From the NCBI GenBank assembly GCA_036346405.1, contig CM070557.1, positions 55,806,016 through 55,870,015 on the forward strand: 64,000 nucleotides of DNA, in the 5' to 3' direction. Source of the stretch: Phyllostachys edulis (lineage: Eukaryota > Streptophyta > Magnoliopsida > Poales > Poaceae). This document shows positions 11,969 through 25,118 of this stretch, in pieces. The position numbers and the translations under genes are program-made. The stretch's first letter is position 1; each line of letters opens with the position of its first letter. Under the pieces are notes generated by a model. That model ran no database searches, was not told the DNA's origin, and saw only the letters and a program-made list of their open reading frames with translations.

Positions 11969-14017
11969 ATGGCTTTCCTCGTTGAGAGGTGCGGCGAGAT
12001 GGTGGTGTCGATGGAGAGCTCGGCGCACGGCGGCAAGCCGGTGCCGGCGCCGTTCCTGACCAAGACGTACCAGCTGGTGGACGACCCCTGCACCGACCAC
12101 ATCGTGTCGTGGGGGGAGGACGACACCACCTTCGTCGTCTGGCGCCCGCCCGAGTTCGCCAGGGACCTCCTCCCCAACTACTTCAAGCACAACAACTTCT
12201 CCAGCTTCGTCAGGCAGCTCAACACCTATGTACTTATCTATCTACATGCATATTTGTCTACATGAACCATGCATGTATGCATGATCTATCGAGTTTTCAG
12301 TCTAGCTACTAGTTAGCTAGCTCATGCTTAATTGATTTGTTCTTGCTTCTAGGTAGTTACATTAGGGATGTGCATGATGATATGATGCATGTGCTTGTGT
12401 TTCTTGATGTTGGATGATGCAAGGACTTGTAGCTGCGGATGGATGGGGACTTTGTTTTTGTTTTTTGTTTTTTGGTTTTGGCGACTTTGGTCAATGCATG
12501 CATTTTGTTCGTTGGCATCTCTTGTTTCCTACAATGTGACAAGCTAGCATGCAAAAGTTTTTTTGTTCCTCCTTTTATCAGATTTTGTTGCACGGTGGAA
12601 AGGCATTGGTGTGACAGACCTTCCTTCCAAGTTCCAATCCAACTTGCCGATTTCTTGCTTCCTAGTTTCTGACAAAGTAGAGCTGAGAGCATGCATTCAT
12701 CCACCGTTCTTTTGCTCTACATATCATTAACTTGAAGGGGATTTTGTTTCCCCCGTTTTTAGTTTGGCTCTTAATTTGGGAGTCATATATATGCGAGTTT
12801 GAAGATTTTTGGTACATTGATTTGATTGGTTCTCACACATTTTGCCCGAGTACTACACTGTGCTAGCTTCCCTAATGTACTTAATTAGTACTTGCTCTAA
12901 GCTTCTCTCCCCTTCTGTCACTTGCTCTACTAGTAGAGCCCATATATGCATCACTCTCCCTTGAGCAAAACCAAAACAGCAAAACAAGTGTACACATGTG
13001 CATGCATAGTAAGTAAAGTGGAGGATAGTGGTACAAGTCGGTCGTAGTTCCATGTACATGTATGTATACATACACTCTCCTCATCAGTAGTCGCCACTCC
13101 CAATCATTGGGAAAAGATTGACACAATCCACAGAGATAAATATACCCTATGGTATTCTGTGCCAAATATATACCATGCATGATGCATTACAAATTTACCA
13201 CACCGCATGACATGACTACATAGTACATACATCTAGTACATGAGCATCATCTGCCAATGTAGTTGTAATGGCAAGGTGCTATAGTATCTTGCCATAATTT
13301 CATCGCTTTGATTTGTAGTAGCTAATAACCCATTAAAATAGCTAATTTGTTTTGCGATTGCTGTTGTTGATGCAGGGTTTCAGGAAGATAGTAGCGGACA
13401 GGTGGGAGTTCGCCAACGAGTTCTTCAGGAAGGGAGCAAAGCACCTCCTCGCCGAGATCCACAGGCGGAAGTCGTCGCAGCCGCCACCGCCGCCACCGCA
13501 CCAACCCTACCACCACCACCATCTCCACCATCACATTCACGGCCACCACCTCAACCCCTTCTCGCCACCGCCGCCACCGCCGACTCATATTCCGGTGTAC
13601 CACTTCCAAGAAGAGCCGGCCGCCACGCACGGTGTCAGCGGCGGCAATGACGGCGGCGGCGGGGACTTCTTGGCGGCGCTGTCGGAGGATAACCGGCAGC
13701 TTCGGCGGCGAAACTCGCTGCTGCTGTCGGAGCTGGCGCACATGAAGAAGCTGTACAACGACATCATCTACTTCCTCCAGAACCACGTGGCGCCGGTCAC
13801 GAGCCCCTCGTCGACGGCGCCGCAGCTGCCCGGCGCCGGCGCAGCGTCCTCTTGCAGGCTGCTGGAGCTGGACCCGGACTCGCCGTCGACGAGGCCGGCG
13901 GCGGAGGTAGACGACGACGACACGGTGAAGTTGTTCGGTGTGGCGCTGCAGGGGACGAAGAAGAAGCGGGCGCACCGGGAAGAGGGCGACGACCATGACC
14001 AGGGCAGCGAGGTGTAG
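11969..14017 (+). CDS. HSFB4: Class B heat-shock transcription factor, HsfB4 type
   Basis: Two exons, 11969-12229 and 13376-14017. The 1146-bp intron (GT at 12230, AG at 13374-13375) sits at the position conserved in plant HSFs, between NTY and GFRK. The product is 300 aa. The winged-helix DNA-binding domain spans about residues 23-116 (VPAPFLTKTYQLVDD, HNNFSSFVRQLNTYGFRK) and should bind heat-shock elements as a trimer. A Pro/His-rich linker (about 122-156) leads to a heptad-type HR-A/B oligomerisation region (about 185-225). The C-terminus has KLFGV (272-276), the repressor tetrapeptide motif of class B factors, then a basic KKKR (282-285) as likely nuclear signal. No activator AHA motif was seen, so it is probably a transcriptional repressor. 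The N-terminus MAFLVERCGEMVV matches the HsfB4 subgroup. The start is the first in-frame ATG in a good context (gccATGg). Confidence 0.95.
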
Positions 14018-14414
14018 GCCGGCTTGCTCTCGTGTACATATAGAGAGAGGTAGAGAGGAGTAGCAGTAGCTAGCTATCTAGCTTAGGCTCGGATTCTTTT
14101 GAGTACGCTCTGAAATTAATTGCAAGCAGGTGCATGTGTTAATCTGCACTTGCACTGCAGAGAGTTAATTAGCTAGCTAGGATATCGATCAAGTCAAGTA
14201 GTTGCTGCTTGCTAAGTCTTGCACCCTTCTGTTCTTTCTTGCCATGCATGGCAGCATCGGTGCTTTCTTGGGTCTCGCTGGTGAAAAGACTAGCTGCTAA
14301 ATGCTAAGTCAAGGCATCTTTTTTTTTCCCCTAATAATATCTTTACTATATATGCTTTATTGTATTGCATTTGTGTTTGTGTGAACTAGCCAGATATCCT
14401 TGCTTGTTTCCATA
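14018..14414 (+). other. HSFB4 3' untranslated / downstream region
   Basis: AT-rich, non-coding sequence after the HSFB4 stop, containing TAGCTAGC-type short repeats. The 3' end of the transcript cannot be placed precisely; AATAAT near 14332 is a weak polyadenylation candidate. It ends at a Stowaway MITE. Confidence 0.5.
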
Positions 14415-14416
14415 TA

Positions 14417-14672
14417 CTCCCTCCGGTCACAAAAAAAAAAGTCATTTAGGGTTACATGCATTTAAATATTACAAACTTTGGCTATCAAAACATTTTTGAA
14501 TATTTAGATTGGACACATAAAAATAAAATGTGTAGATTTGTCTCGAATAGATAATATTTATAATTTTATTACATTCTATAAATATATTACAATAGAAATT
14601 AGTAATCAAAATTATATTTTGGAGACCATACGTATCAATGTCCAAAACTACTTAATTTTGTGATTTGGGGAG
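14417..14672. mobile_element. Stowaway MITE
   Basis: Starts CTCCCTCCGGTCACAAAA and ends TTTTGTGATTTGGGGAG, an imperfect inverted repeat. TA dinucleotides flank it at 14415-14416 and 14673-14674. The CTCCCTCCG terminus and TA target site are diagnostic of grass Stowaway (Tc1/mariner) MITEs. Length is 256 bp; non-coding. Confidence 0.9.
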
Positions 14673-15539
14673 TAGGTGAGTAGCTCACTAGTTTTACTGA
14701 AGTGGATCGGATGCTCAAGATGAGAGGGGTGAATTGGGTATCTTTTCGAATTAGGCCAAATTTAACAAATTTAGAGCAACATAGAACTACACTCAACCTT
14801 AGTGCATATGGTTTGCTAGCGTGCTCAATCAACTCCTAAATATGCTAGTGAAGTTTTATAACCTAAGTTCCAATCCCACATAAGTCTAGTGATCTAGGGA
14901 TTGAAAGAACAAGAAATTAAGTACGGAAACGAAAAAGGGACAAGAGACGACCATATTTTTTTACCAGGGTCTCGGAGATTTGGCAACCCCTAATTCTCAT
15001 TGGAGCACTATCGCAAGAGTATAGCTCCTACTTGAACCCGCGCAAGGATCCAAGAAATCAACTTATGATAGTCATTCTCCTTTCCAGATAGGTGGACTTC
15101 GAGCATTCACAACCCTCTAGGTGCCTTCCACAAACTCCTCATTGGAAGGTCACCAAGAGTACGCCACCATGCTGTCTAGGAATCACCAAATTCCAAGAGT
15201 AATAAGCCCAATGATGTCACTTGAACCTAGCAAGGTCAAGTAACTAAGAGTGATGCACACTATGGCATAATTTACTCTCTCACACTCCCAAAATCTCAAC
15301 TTGAAGCTCTTGAGTGCCTTGAACTCCTCAATATGCAAGCCACTGTTTTGGAGGCACAAAGGTGCTATCTTGAACACCCATGGTCCACTTATATATCCTC
15401 TCTATTCAGAAACTAGTCGTTTGACACATTTTTTGAAAAGTGTTTGTAGACCTAGATTATCCGCCCGACCCAGATCATATGCCTCAATTTGATTTTCCTC
15501 AGCTCCAGTGGTTTAAAAACTAGTCGTTATGCTAACCCG

Positions 15540-18500
15540 GTCCCGTTTGTCCAGAGTTTTGAAAAGCTTTCAAAATAAAAATAACCATTTGGTTTTTTGT
15601 CGAATGTTCAAAGTTTAACTTGAAGATTTCTGAAATTTGGAGATTTAACCTGAACTAATCAAACTTCAATTAATCCCTTTTGGTTGCTTTGGAGTTATTG
15701 ATGTTCCTTGGTTTTCAGCCTCCTTTCTCTGTTTGCCTTGTCTGTCCTCCAGGCTAGTTTCTCCTCCTCTAAGCCTCTCTCTCTCCTTCCCTAGACTTTC
15801 CTCTTGCTGAACATTCCCCTATGTCTAGATCCTCCGTTTGTTGGACATCTCCTGATGTCCAGATCCCTCTTATCTTTCTGACCTCCTCTTCTTCTTTTTC
15901 TTCTTCTCTCAGGACCTCTCTTGAGTTCCTCTCTTTGGATCTCTTACCTCGAATCTTCCCCTTTTGGAGATATCCTTCCTTGGGTTTTCCCTTTCATCCG
16001 GGCCTCTCCTTCTTTGGGATCTGAGGGTCCAGACCTCTCTTCAGCTAGACCTCCTTGCAGGTTAACCTCCTTGGTTCTCTGGACCTCTCCTTGTAATCTT
16101 TTATTTGGACTTCCTTTAGTCCAGACCTCCCCTTTGTTGGTTTGAATCTCTTCGTGTTTAGACCCCCCCCCTTCGGTCTAAACCTTTATCTCTGTCTAGA
16201 TCTCCTTGACCTAGACCTCTTCCTCTGTTTGGACCTCCCCGTGGACCTCTCAACGTTTACTCGAACTCCCTAAGTTCATTTGGGCGTCCCTGAGTCCTTT
16301 TGGACCTCCCCGTGCCCATATGGACCTCCCCGTGCCCTTATGGAGCTCCCTTTGATCTCCCCGCGTCCAATCGAACCTCCCTGTGTCCCTTGGACCTTCC
16401 CCTTTGTTTATTTGGTCTGCCTTTGTGTCCTTTGGACCTCCTTTGTGTTCATAGGACCTCCTTAGAGTTCTTGGACCTCCTCTGAGCTTGGATCTTTTCA
16501 TCTTTTTTTAATCTAGACTTCCTTTGTTGGTTTGAATCTCTTTAAAGTTTAGACCTCCTCTTGTTAGATCTGACCGTTAGTTAGATCTGACCGTTAGGAC
16601 CTCCCCTTTGGAGATCTTAACCGTTCGCACCTCCTCTGTTAGATCTCGAACTGCTTGGACCTCCCCTGTTAGATCTCGACCGTTAGGACCTCCTTTGGAG
16701 ATCTTAACCGCTCGCACCTCCCCTGTATATCGACCGTTAGGACATCCCTTTGGAGATCTTAACCGTTCATACCTCTCCCTTGTTAGATCTGACCGTTAGG
16801 ACCTCCCCTTTGGAGATCTTAACCGTTCATACCTCCTCTTGTTAGATATGATCGTTAGGACATCCCCTTTGGAGATCTTAACCGCTCGGACCTCCCCTGA
16901 TTAGATCTCGACTGCTAGGACCTCCCTTTGGAGATCTTAACTGCTCGGACCTCCCCGTTAGATCTCGACTTAGGACCTCCCCTTTGGAGATCTTAACTGT
17001 TCATACCTCTCCCTTGTTAGATCTGACCGTTAGGACTTCCCCTTTGGAGATCTTAACTGTTCAGACCTCCTCTTGTTAGATCTGACCGTTAGGACCTCCC
17101 CTTTGGAGATCTTAACTGTTCAGACCTCCCCCTTGTTAGATTTGATCGTTAGGACCTCCCCTTTGGAGATCTTAACCGTTCAGGACCTGCTCTTGTTCAG
17201 ATCTTGACCGATGGGATCTCCTTTGAGAGATCTAACCGTTAGGACCTCTACTTGCTTTCGATCCTGACTGTTAGGACCTTCCCTTGTGAGATCTTAACCG
17301 TCCAGGACCTCCCCTTGTAGATCTCATGGTCAAGACCTGCCCTTGGTTCTGATCTCCTCGTCCTCCTTTGAACCGCGCCTCTGGTCAACTCCCTTTTCTC
17401 TCTCTTCGCACAGGCGCGCACTATTCGAGCCATCCGATCTTGATCGGACGGCCCTACTTTGCTGCGTGTTTTTCTTTTGTTCCCAGGACCTCTTCCTGGT
17501 TGTTTTGCAAGGACCACCTCCTCAATCCTTGCTGGTCTTTTTGTAAAGACCACCCTCCTGGTCTAGATCATCTCTTATGGTCAGGATCTCCCCCTTTAGG
17601 CCATAACCTTCCCTCTTTGGATGTGACCTCCTTTGTTTACCCTTTTTGCAAAGACCTCCCTTCTGGTCCTTGTTGGTCTTTTTGTAAAGACCACCCTCTT
17701 GGTTAACCTTGGCCTCCAGACCACTTTGCCGCAGGACCCCTTTGGTCCTTTGGACCTCCCCTTGGTCCTTTGTCGGGACCACCCTTGTGATTCAGGGCCA
17801 CCCTCTTGGTCACGCTTTTCTCTTTTGATCAGGACCTCCTCGTAGGTTCAGACCTCCCTTGTGTTTGGACCTCCTCGTAGGTTCAGACCTCCCTTGTGTT
17901 TGGACCTCCCTGATGGCTTAGACCTCCTCACACTTTCCCTTTTCTCTTTGGACCTCCCTGCTGTCTTTAGAACCCCCCCCCGGTCCTCAAGACCTCCTTG
18001 TTGTGTTTAGGACCCCCTGTCCTCAAGACCTCCCCTTTGTCTTCAGGACCCCCTTGTCCTAGAGACCTTTTTACCTTTAGGACCTCCTCTAGACTCTTGT
18101 TTGTCTTCAGGATCTCCTCGAGACGTTTTTTCTTGTCCTCAGGACCTCCCCTTCGGGACCTCCTCCCCGCAGGACCTCCCTGTCCTTTGGGCCTCCTTGT
18201 CCTCTCGGACCTCCCCGTGGCCTTTTTGTAAAGACCACCCTAGTTGGCCATGACCTCCCCCGTGGGTCGTGTCCTCCCCTTCGACCTCCCCCTGGGTCCT
18301 GACCTCTTCAGGACCCCTTGCCTCAGGTTCTTAAGCATATTTGATGTGGGTTGAAGTCACATTAAAATGTTGTCCTTTCCTTTGTACTCATTTCTACTTT
18401 TGTCACCTCTTTTGACTATTTTAGTCCTTTGTTGTACTTGCTAGCAGTGTACCTTTTGTACCAATACCTTGAACCTGGTCTTTTCCTTTTGGTGGTGCTT

Positions 18501-20480
18501 TCACTCTCCTTCTCCTTTAAATAGAGCACCCAGGGCGACCATTCTCTCCTTGTTCTTCATTTCAACCTCTACTCCTAACTCTTTCGGTTCTAGTGAGATC
18601 TCCAAGCTCCTCTGGTTCGGACCTCCTCAGTGGACCTCCTCTCTTTTGGCCTTAAGTAGTTCTTTGGATTTCTTGGAGTTTATTTTCTTATTTGGTTTTC
18701 TTTGCGCACGTGTAGATTTCGGCTGTTGCTGAGGAGCTCGTGGATCAGGCTACCACTACCGAAGTTTTCTCATCCACAGAGGCAAGTCGTGGAATCCATT
18801 GATCATCTTGATCCCATTTTACAAAAGTAGTTCGATTTGTTAAGCTTGCATGGTTATTTTTATAGAACTGGTTTGGGACAGTAGCTACATCCTTTTTGAC
18901 ATTATGTCTCCTTTGAAGATTGTACTGGACATGTTGTCATGATCACCTTGTACACCTTAGGTTGGGTATTTTTAGTTGGCGTCATTTGTTATTGCCAACA
19001 TGGGGCCGTATGCTTATGCTTAGTCATGCTATAGATTTGTGATGGTCTCATCTTGAACTAATGTTGTTAATAATCTTGACTAATTGAACTATGGAACCGT
19101 GGTTGGTGCCACCATTGTGCAACGGTGGCGTAATTCCCCCGTTGTGTCTTTAGTGGTGCGAGGCCACCTTGTTAAAATTTGCAGTGCTAGGACTGGGTGG
19201 TTCAGTGGTCGGGTTGAACCCAAGATGTTTTCACACTCGGGCAAGTGATCGTGCAGTAAAGGGGGTGCCATGTGCACAATGGGATAAGGTTGCCTTGCCT
19301 GAGTGGATTAAGGACTTAACTTTATGGGGATGGCCTGGGCCGAATAATTAGTAATGAGATGGCTGGGAGCTGTTTGGTTGAGCGAGTCAGATCACGCAAG
19401 ACAAGAGAACACGAATCCGTGACATTTGCAACCCAACCGGAAGCGAAACCTTAGCGGGCAGCCCCGAGCTAGATCAAAGCTTTGTAAAGGCCTTGCCGCG
19501 CTCTCTAGACTGCTCACCTTCGGAAGTGAGCAAGGGTGTTTCGGGAACTCGTCCCGCTAGAGAGATCGTGGATTGTAGGTAAAGTTGTACACCTCTGTAG
19601 AGCGTAAAATCTATTCGAATAGCCAAGTCCTTGGTTATGGACATCTCCCGGAGAAGTGGAGCAAAAGGGTAGACTTTATAAATGTGTCCCTGGGCGCCTC
19701 TGCGAGAGGCCGTGGCTTTGCCTCGAAGAGACCTTGGCCGATTTTAGAGGGGTCATGGTTGGCTCGAGATGAGGTCCAAGGGCTGGGCGTGGAGCTCTGG
19801 AGTGGGTGCTCCAGAGAGGTCTTGGGAGAGGTCCTGGTCGTGGGTGCGACCAGACCTCCCCCAAGTGGCTTTGGAGGTAAGCTGGTGCTCACTCCCTCAT
19901 TTCAACAAATGTATTTATGTATTATTGTTTTCAACTTGAGCTTTGCAATCTATACATGTTATTTACTGTCAAAAATTGATTTCTGCAACTAACCATACAG
20001 CTCTCTTTTGGCAAGCCCTTCATGAATATTTATTGCATTCATTTCCCCACGGCTTGCTGAGTACATTCAAAAGTACTCATGGTTTGTGCCCTCTGTTTTA
20101 ATCAGCAGATCATGGAGTTCCAGGGAGCTCAAAGCTCCAAGAAGAAGAGGTCTTTGGGAGCTATGCGTGCTAGGGGACATCCTCCACTCGATAGCCTGTG
20201 GGCTGATCGGTTGGACTTGCTCGTTTGATTTTTGTGTCTGCTGCAAAGTGCTCCTTTTGTAAGCCCTCGTGGCAACCCCCTGTAAGAAGCTTGATCGGAA
20301 GGTCTTTAATTAATATATGTTAAGTTCTCTTTTGTTTCTTCTCAATTGTTGTTTGGATTTGATCACACCATTGTTTGTCTGTGCTAGCTGGCTGGGGTTC
20401 CTGGGACTAGCTTAGTGCACAGCGGCCAAGACCTCCAAGAGGTCTTGAAGATCTCCTGGGAGGTCCTAGCAGACCTCCTC
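15540..20480 (+). mobile_element. Gypsy-like long LTR rich in GACCTCC repeats (nested)
   Basis: About 5 kb, non-coding, packed with GACCTCC-type heptamers. It shares modules with the LTRs at 21568-24240, 25124-28894 and 47459-50586: a CTCTG(C/T)AGAG block followed by ATTCGAATAG (19590-19622 here), and downstream a block resembling a core promoter. Those blocks are characteristic of large grass Ty3/gypsy-type LTRs. No coding region is present. The exact ends and target duplication could not be resolved, so boundaries are approximate and the lineage is inference. Confidence 0.6.
16560..17310 (+). repeat. Tandem array, unit about 60 bp
   Basis: About eleven to twelve diverged units with the shared core TTTGGAGATCTTAAC, spaced 55-60 bp from about 16754 onward. 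Each unit usually also carries GATCTGACCGTTAGGACC. Several units contain TGACCGTTAGG or TAACCGTTAGG (16588, 16790, 17024, 17083, 17233). The same array in the opposite orientation is at 27780-28140. Confidence 0.9.
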
Positions 20481-21216
20481 TTGGAATGAACTGAGCGGTA
20501 CTACCGCTCCTCTGTGTAGTAGTACCGCAGCTCAAAAATTTTTTTGGCCAGTTCCATGTTGATTCCGAGAAGGTCCTTACAATATGCCTCGATCCGGATA
20601 ATCCGCCTCAGTGTAAAATATCATGGGCATCAAAACACCCTCTCTAGACTAATGGTACGGGTTGACCCGGATTATCCGTCTTTGTGTAAATTTCCAAAAA
20701 AAACCCTCTCTGGACAGATGGTACACCTCGATGGTACGTCTGACCCGGATAATTCGCCTCTGATAATTTTTCCGACTTAGCTGGATTTTGATCCAAACTT
20801 TGATGTCCTCTCAACCGCAACTCGATTCGTGGCACTCTCTCCCTAGAACTGAGCTAAAAAGACCTAGTGTATACCATAACTAGTTACTCAATCTAGCCAA
20901 GCGTAAGTTATTAGCCTTGAACCCTCCTTAATAGTATGTCTAAATCAAAAACAAAAAACCTACCAACTATCATGATCCCTACTCGACTCCTTGGATCATT
21001 ACTAGCCACAAGGTCATTAATCTCCATAAAGACCATGCATTGCCATCATTTGCGTACATGGGGATCCGTGAAAGTCCAAAAAAGAAACTATATTCATCAT
21101 CAAGACTTAACTAATCTTAACAACACTCAAACCAAAATTAATCTTAATAATTTAGAGGTCATTAACTACCAAAACCACGTTATCAACGAATTAAGGGCCT
21201 ATATGCTTACATTTAC

Positions 21217-21567
21217 ATGTACATTTCATTGGTATATGCATCGTTAGATTGCAATCGATGCAACCCGGTCAGTTGAGGCTCCGTATGGAATTATGGATAC
21301 GGATGGACATGTATGCTGCGGCAATGCGCGACGATGGAGGGAACAGATGTACAGGGCTACATAGACAGTGTTGTTGCATGGATGGTTCTAGGCACACCCC
21401 AGACCAATGATCATCTGAAGCCTCTCGATCCATTAAAAAACACATCCATATCTACATCTGTTCATCTTTATGCATGTACTATACATACGGATATGTTGTG
21501 CACATGTGCGTGTGTCTTGTATTGGGGCCATGGTATGATCATTTCTTGTGCTGTTTTAATGTGCTTC
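21217..21567. other. Non-coding gap between two LTRs
   Basis: Unique-looking sequence between the TSD of the solo LTR at 14698-21211 and the next LTR. No gene or repeat recognised. Confidence 0.5.
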
Positions 21568-24240
21568 TGTCAGACCCGGATTTCGTAAATCCAAATCCTC
21601 TATGAAAATAATGTACTATTTTTTGGATCAGTAGATGACACTCACAGATACATCATTGAATCAATTCATACATGTCGTAAACCAAACCATACACTAATTT
21701 ACAAACATCATAGTCACATAGACCGCATCAGGTCAGGTTTTACAATAAGGGCTGAACAAGCCAAAGGATTACATTACAAAAGTAGCGGAAGCAAAAGGAG
21801 TAGAGCACATCTTTCCACAGGAAAGCGACTAGGGTTGCCTGTGTACGACCGATATTACCCAAGGACTTGGATAATATTGGTTGTACGCAAGTACCGACGG
21901 AGTCAGCTAGACTGGGGTGAGACCTAGACTAAAAGAGCTAAACTACTCTTCATCAGCTCCTTGGCCTTCAATGTTTGGATCATCATAGTATGCATAATGT
22001 CTTAGATCTGCGGATTCTAAAGGGTTGAGGGAAAGAGCGAGAATAAGCACAACTTCCATGCTCACGAGCCAACATATAAGATACAATAATATACATACAA
22101 GGCTTAACAAGGATTGGATCTTTTATTTGCTAAAAGCAATATTTTTAATTACCATAGTTAGAAATTCCTATCACTTAGCATTTTAACCAAATCACATTTT
22201 ATTCAAGAGATTAATTGTGCAAAATTTATAACAGCAGAGGTTACCTCCATCTTATGCTTAATTTTGATTGTGGTTACCTCTACCTATTAACAACACTGGT
22301 ACGATGACCTAGGAAAAATCCAAATTTAGGGCTAGGTGAGCCCGCCACATTTTTCATCCCACCACAAAGATTTTTAAATAGAGATAACTCTAGTAAGTTC
22401 CTATATCCGTCTTTGACCGTAGACACGGCTGTTCGAATAGTTTATTACTCTGCAGAGACTGTACACTTTACCCACAAGAGATAATCGTCCTGATATGTAC
22501 ACATGTTTCCGTATACATGTGAATCAAGGAGAGATCATTACAAGGCCTTTACAATGCCTCCCTCGGTATTAGTTACATCTGCTAAGGTTTCATTCGAGAA
22601 GGGTTATGCTCATATAGACCCGTCAACCCTTACCCAGACCCCTCTTGTGCCCTCTTAACGACTTACGTCGTGCACCCCGACCCTTCGCCGCAAGGGCTTA
22701 CGGCGTCGCAGGTCATCTACTTGGTGCAACTCGTACTAATGGATACAAATTATTTAGCAAGGTCGACACAATATACGAGTGGTTGCACTATTTTACATTG
22801 GGAGGTCATCACTGGATTAAGTTCTTAGGGTTACTTGGGCGGTTCATACCACATACCAACCACAAACCACATTCCTTGGGCTACATTAGCACCCATCACC
22901 ATATCATCCATCATACCATCCACCCAGATATGGTATTAGCAACTTATTAGGGTTTTTTTAGAAGTATAAACCAAATTATCACAACCATTTCAGTCATTTG
23001 CCCCAATGACTGCCCAAATCCATTTTTATGGTTAAAAGATGATGATTAGGGCATTTAATGCCCTGGTACTTAAGCAAGACTAGCATGTCGGTTAAGTATA
23101 ACCTATAGCTATTATAGTTTTCATATAATTACTAGAGTGACAAGGATTAATGGATTCAATTGTGAAAGGATGGTATAACAATTAATTAATTATCAAATTG
23201 GTATTTAACTACCTTAAGATTTAACATACATTTGCATAAAGAATTAAAGCATGCAATTTGCTATTTTAAAAGAATATAATTTGCATAAAATATAGGTTCA
23301 ATATGATCAAAGTATTGACTCACCTGGGCCAAAGGCTAGAGAGTCTTGATAATCTTGAGCTTGATCAAGTTGGAGACCTCCCGCTTCTTCGGACTCTATT
23401 CGGACGAACGTACCGAAAAAGATCAAACAAGTAAGGAGAATAAATAAATACATAACAAATAATAAATGAACTTGACGAGGATCTAATAATACTCATTTAA
23501 TTATTCTTATTATGGATAATAAGACCATCATGTGGTTCTTGAGTATACCCCTTAATGTTCATAAGGGAGAAGCTGGAGTCGTAAGACCTTCTACGACCAC
23601 CCCATAGTCGTAAGTCCTTCTACGACTACCTCATAGTCATAAGTTCTTCTACGACCACCACGTGGTCGTATGTTCTTCTACGACCACCATATGGTCGTAA
23701 ATCCTTCTACGACCAGGTCAGCTACGACCACCCTATAATTGATTGAGCTTGCAGACAAGTAAGCGCAATTGATTAGGGCATCTAAACAGTTAGTATACGC
23801 TATTATTCTCTAGAATAATTTCATGATTAAACTCTTTGTCCTGATGATAACCGTCTGGCGACATAGAGACGTTACTACTCTAGCAATAATCTTCAGTAAC
23901 TACCTCATCATCTGAAGCGTTGAGGCGTCCTTTGGACTGGAGAAACCGCCGCCCACTTCGAGCACTATATAAAGGGCGGAATCAACAGACGAGAGAGGGA
24001 GGAGAAGACAAAAGAAAAAGAAGGGTGCAATCAGGAGCACAAGACATTAGACTTTGGTCTTTCTCTTGATCTATAACCATCATACTCAATATAGCCACAC
24101 AGGAGTAGGGTTATTATTTTCTCCGGAGAAGGTCTGAACCTGTATAAAAATCCCTGTGTTATCCTCTTTGCGTGATTTGAGTCTTGGAGACCCTTCGAAT
24201 CAAACAATCATTACGTAAGATCGGTTCTAAAACACCGACA
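21568..24240 (-). mobile_element. Gypsy-like solo LTR
   Basis: Begins TGTCAGACCC and ends ACACCGACA, so termini are TGTC/GACA. On the minus strand it opens TGTCGGTGTTTTAGAACCG and soon reads ACAGGTTCAGACCTTCTCC, both familiar from grass gypsy LTRs. The CTCTGCAGAG / TTCGAATAG block shared with the other long LTRs lies at 22432-22461. No coding region, primer site or purine tract adjoins either end. The flanking 5-mers (GCTTC and AACTC) do not match, so the original duplication is lost or the LTR arose by inter-element recombination. Confidence 0.7.
23578..23735. repeat. Short tandem repeat, unit about 30 bp
   Basis: About five units built on GTCGTAAGTCCTTCTACGAC followed by CACC plus a variable spacer, inside the LTR. 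Each unit contains GTCGTA and TACGAC, which are reverse complements, so each can fold into a small hairpin. Confidence 0.85.
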
Positions 24241-25118
24241 AACTCTAAATAAAACAAGACCACTGTCATTAGCAAGATCTTGAATTTATAAATTTTTAGA
24301 AACAAAATTCACTTGAATCGGAGTTAAAACGAGGGTGAATGGGACTTTCGAAGTTGAGCTTTTGAATTAAATCAAGAAAATAAAAGAGGAGAGAGAGGAT
24401 GTTTCTTTGACAGGTGGGGCTCGCTACACAGTAACTCAATCCATGCCACAGCGCAACACCGAAGTCCACCAGCACAGGGCTCTGGTCCACCGGAGCTTTG
24501 ACTGAGCATTGAATTGGTTCGGGCCCACTCGTCATGGAGACAACTGAGGGAAACCAGGAGTTAAGGAGCACCATTACTGCTCACGGCCCACACGTCATAG
24601 AGACTAGACAACAATTAAGCCTGTAATTGCACATCGCTAATTAATGTCTAGCCCTACAGACAAGGATTACGGGAGTAAAGGCCGAGCCATAGCGCTGTCT
24701 GGAGCTCGGACACAGAGGAGCTCCACGGGCGCGCACGGCTCGGGCTCGTCATCGGCGGAGGCGAGCACGACGGCGGCTGTCGAGGCCTAAAACAGGATGC
24801 CACGAGGACGATGACCACATGGGTACTGGTGGCGGGGAGGGCGGCGCACCGGAGAGGCGGCAAGAAGCAGCGGTGGTGCCACGGGTGACGGCGGTGCTCT
24901 GAGCCGGGGAAGGAGAGCACGAGCAAGAGTACGACATGGTGAACTCACTGGGACCAAGAACGAGGTCGGAGGTGGTCAGAGCAAGGCAAATGGCGGCGTT
25001 GAAACTCACGGCTGAAGGCGAGGGAGAAGGCCGAATGCGGCGGCGTTGGTGGAGCAAAATCAAATCAGCTTGGGGGGATGAGTTCCTCAGCGCCAGAGGC
25101 ACGCGGTGATGGGGGTGG
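24241..25118. other. Non-coding, probably old transposon interior
   Basis: An AT-rich left half and a GC-rich right half (24690-25118). Open frames on the minus strand are proline/alanine/serine rich with no recognisable domain and look like composition artefacts. The style matches 28900-29400 on the far side of the next LTR, so the two may be one older sequence split by that LTR. Confidence 0.45.

Larger units (their letters stand above)
14698..21211. mobile_element. Solo LTR, split by a nested LTR
   Basis: Begins TGAAGTGGATC and ends ATGCTTACA (TG...CA). TTTAC lies directly outside both ends (14693-14697 and 21212-21216), a 5-bp LTR-type target-site duplication. No gag-pol, primer site or second LTR was found, so it is read as a solo LTR. 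Its outer arms (about 14698-15540 and 20480-21211) resemble in style the solo LTRs at 52265 and 61463 (a GGGGTGAAT motif near the start). The middle is occupied by a different, GACCTCC-rich LTR. Confidence 0.8.

Noticed and set aside
13322..13996. Long antisense Arg-rich frame across HSFB4 exon 2
   Set aside because: Shadow of the GC-rich coding strand; the sense strand encodes a clear HSF.
16560..17310. CRISPR-like array because of regular repeat spacing
   Set aside because: Units are contiguous diverged tandem repeats with no unique spacers, in a plant LTR.
21568..24240. Complete gypsy element
   Set aside because: No primer site, purine tract, second LTR or coding domain adjoins it, and flanking 5-mers do not match.
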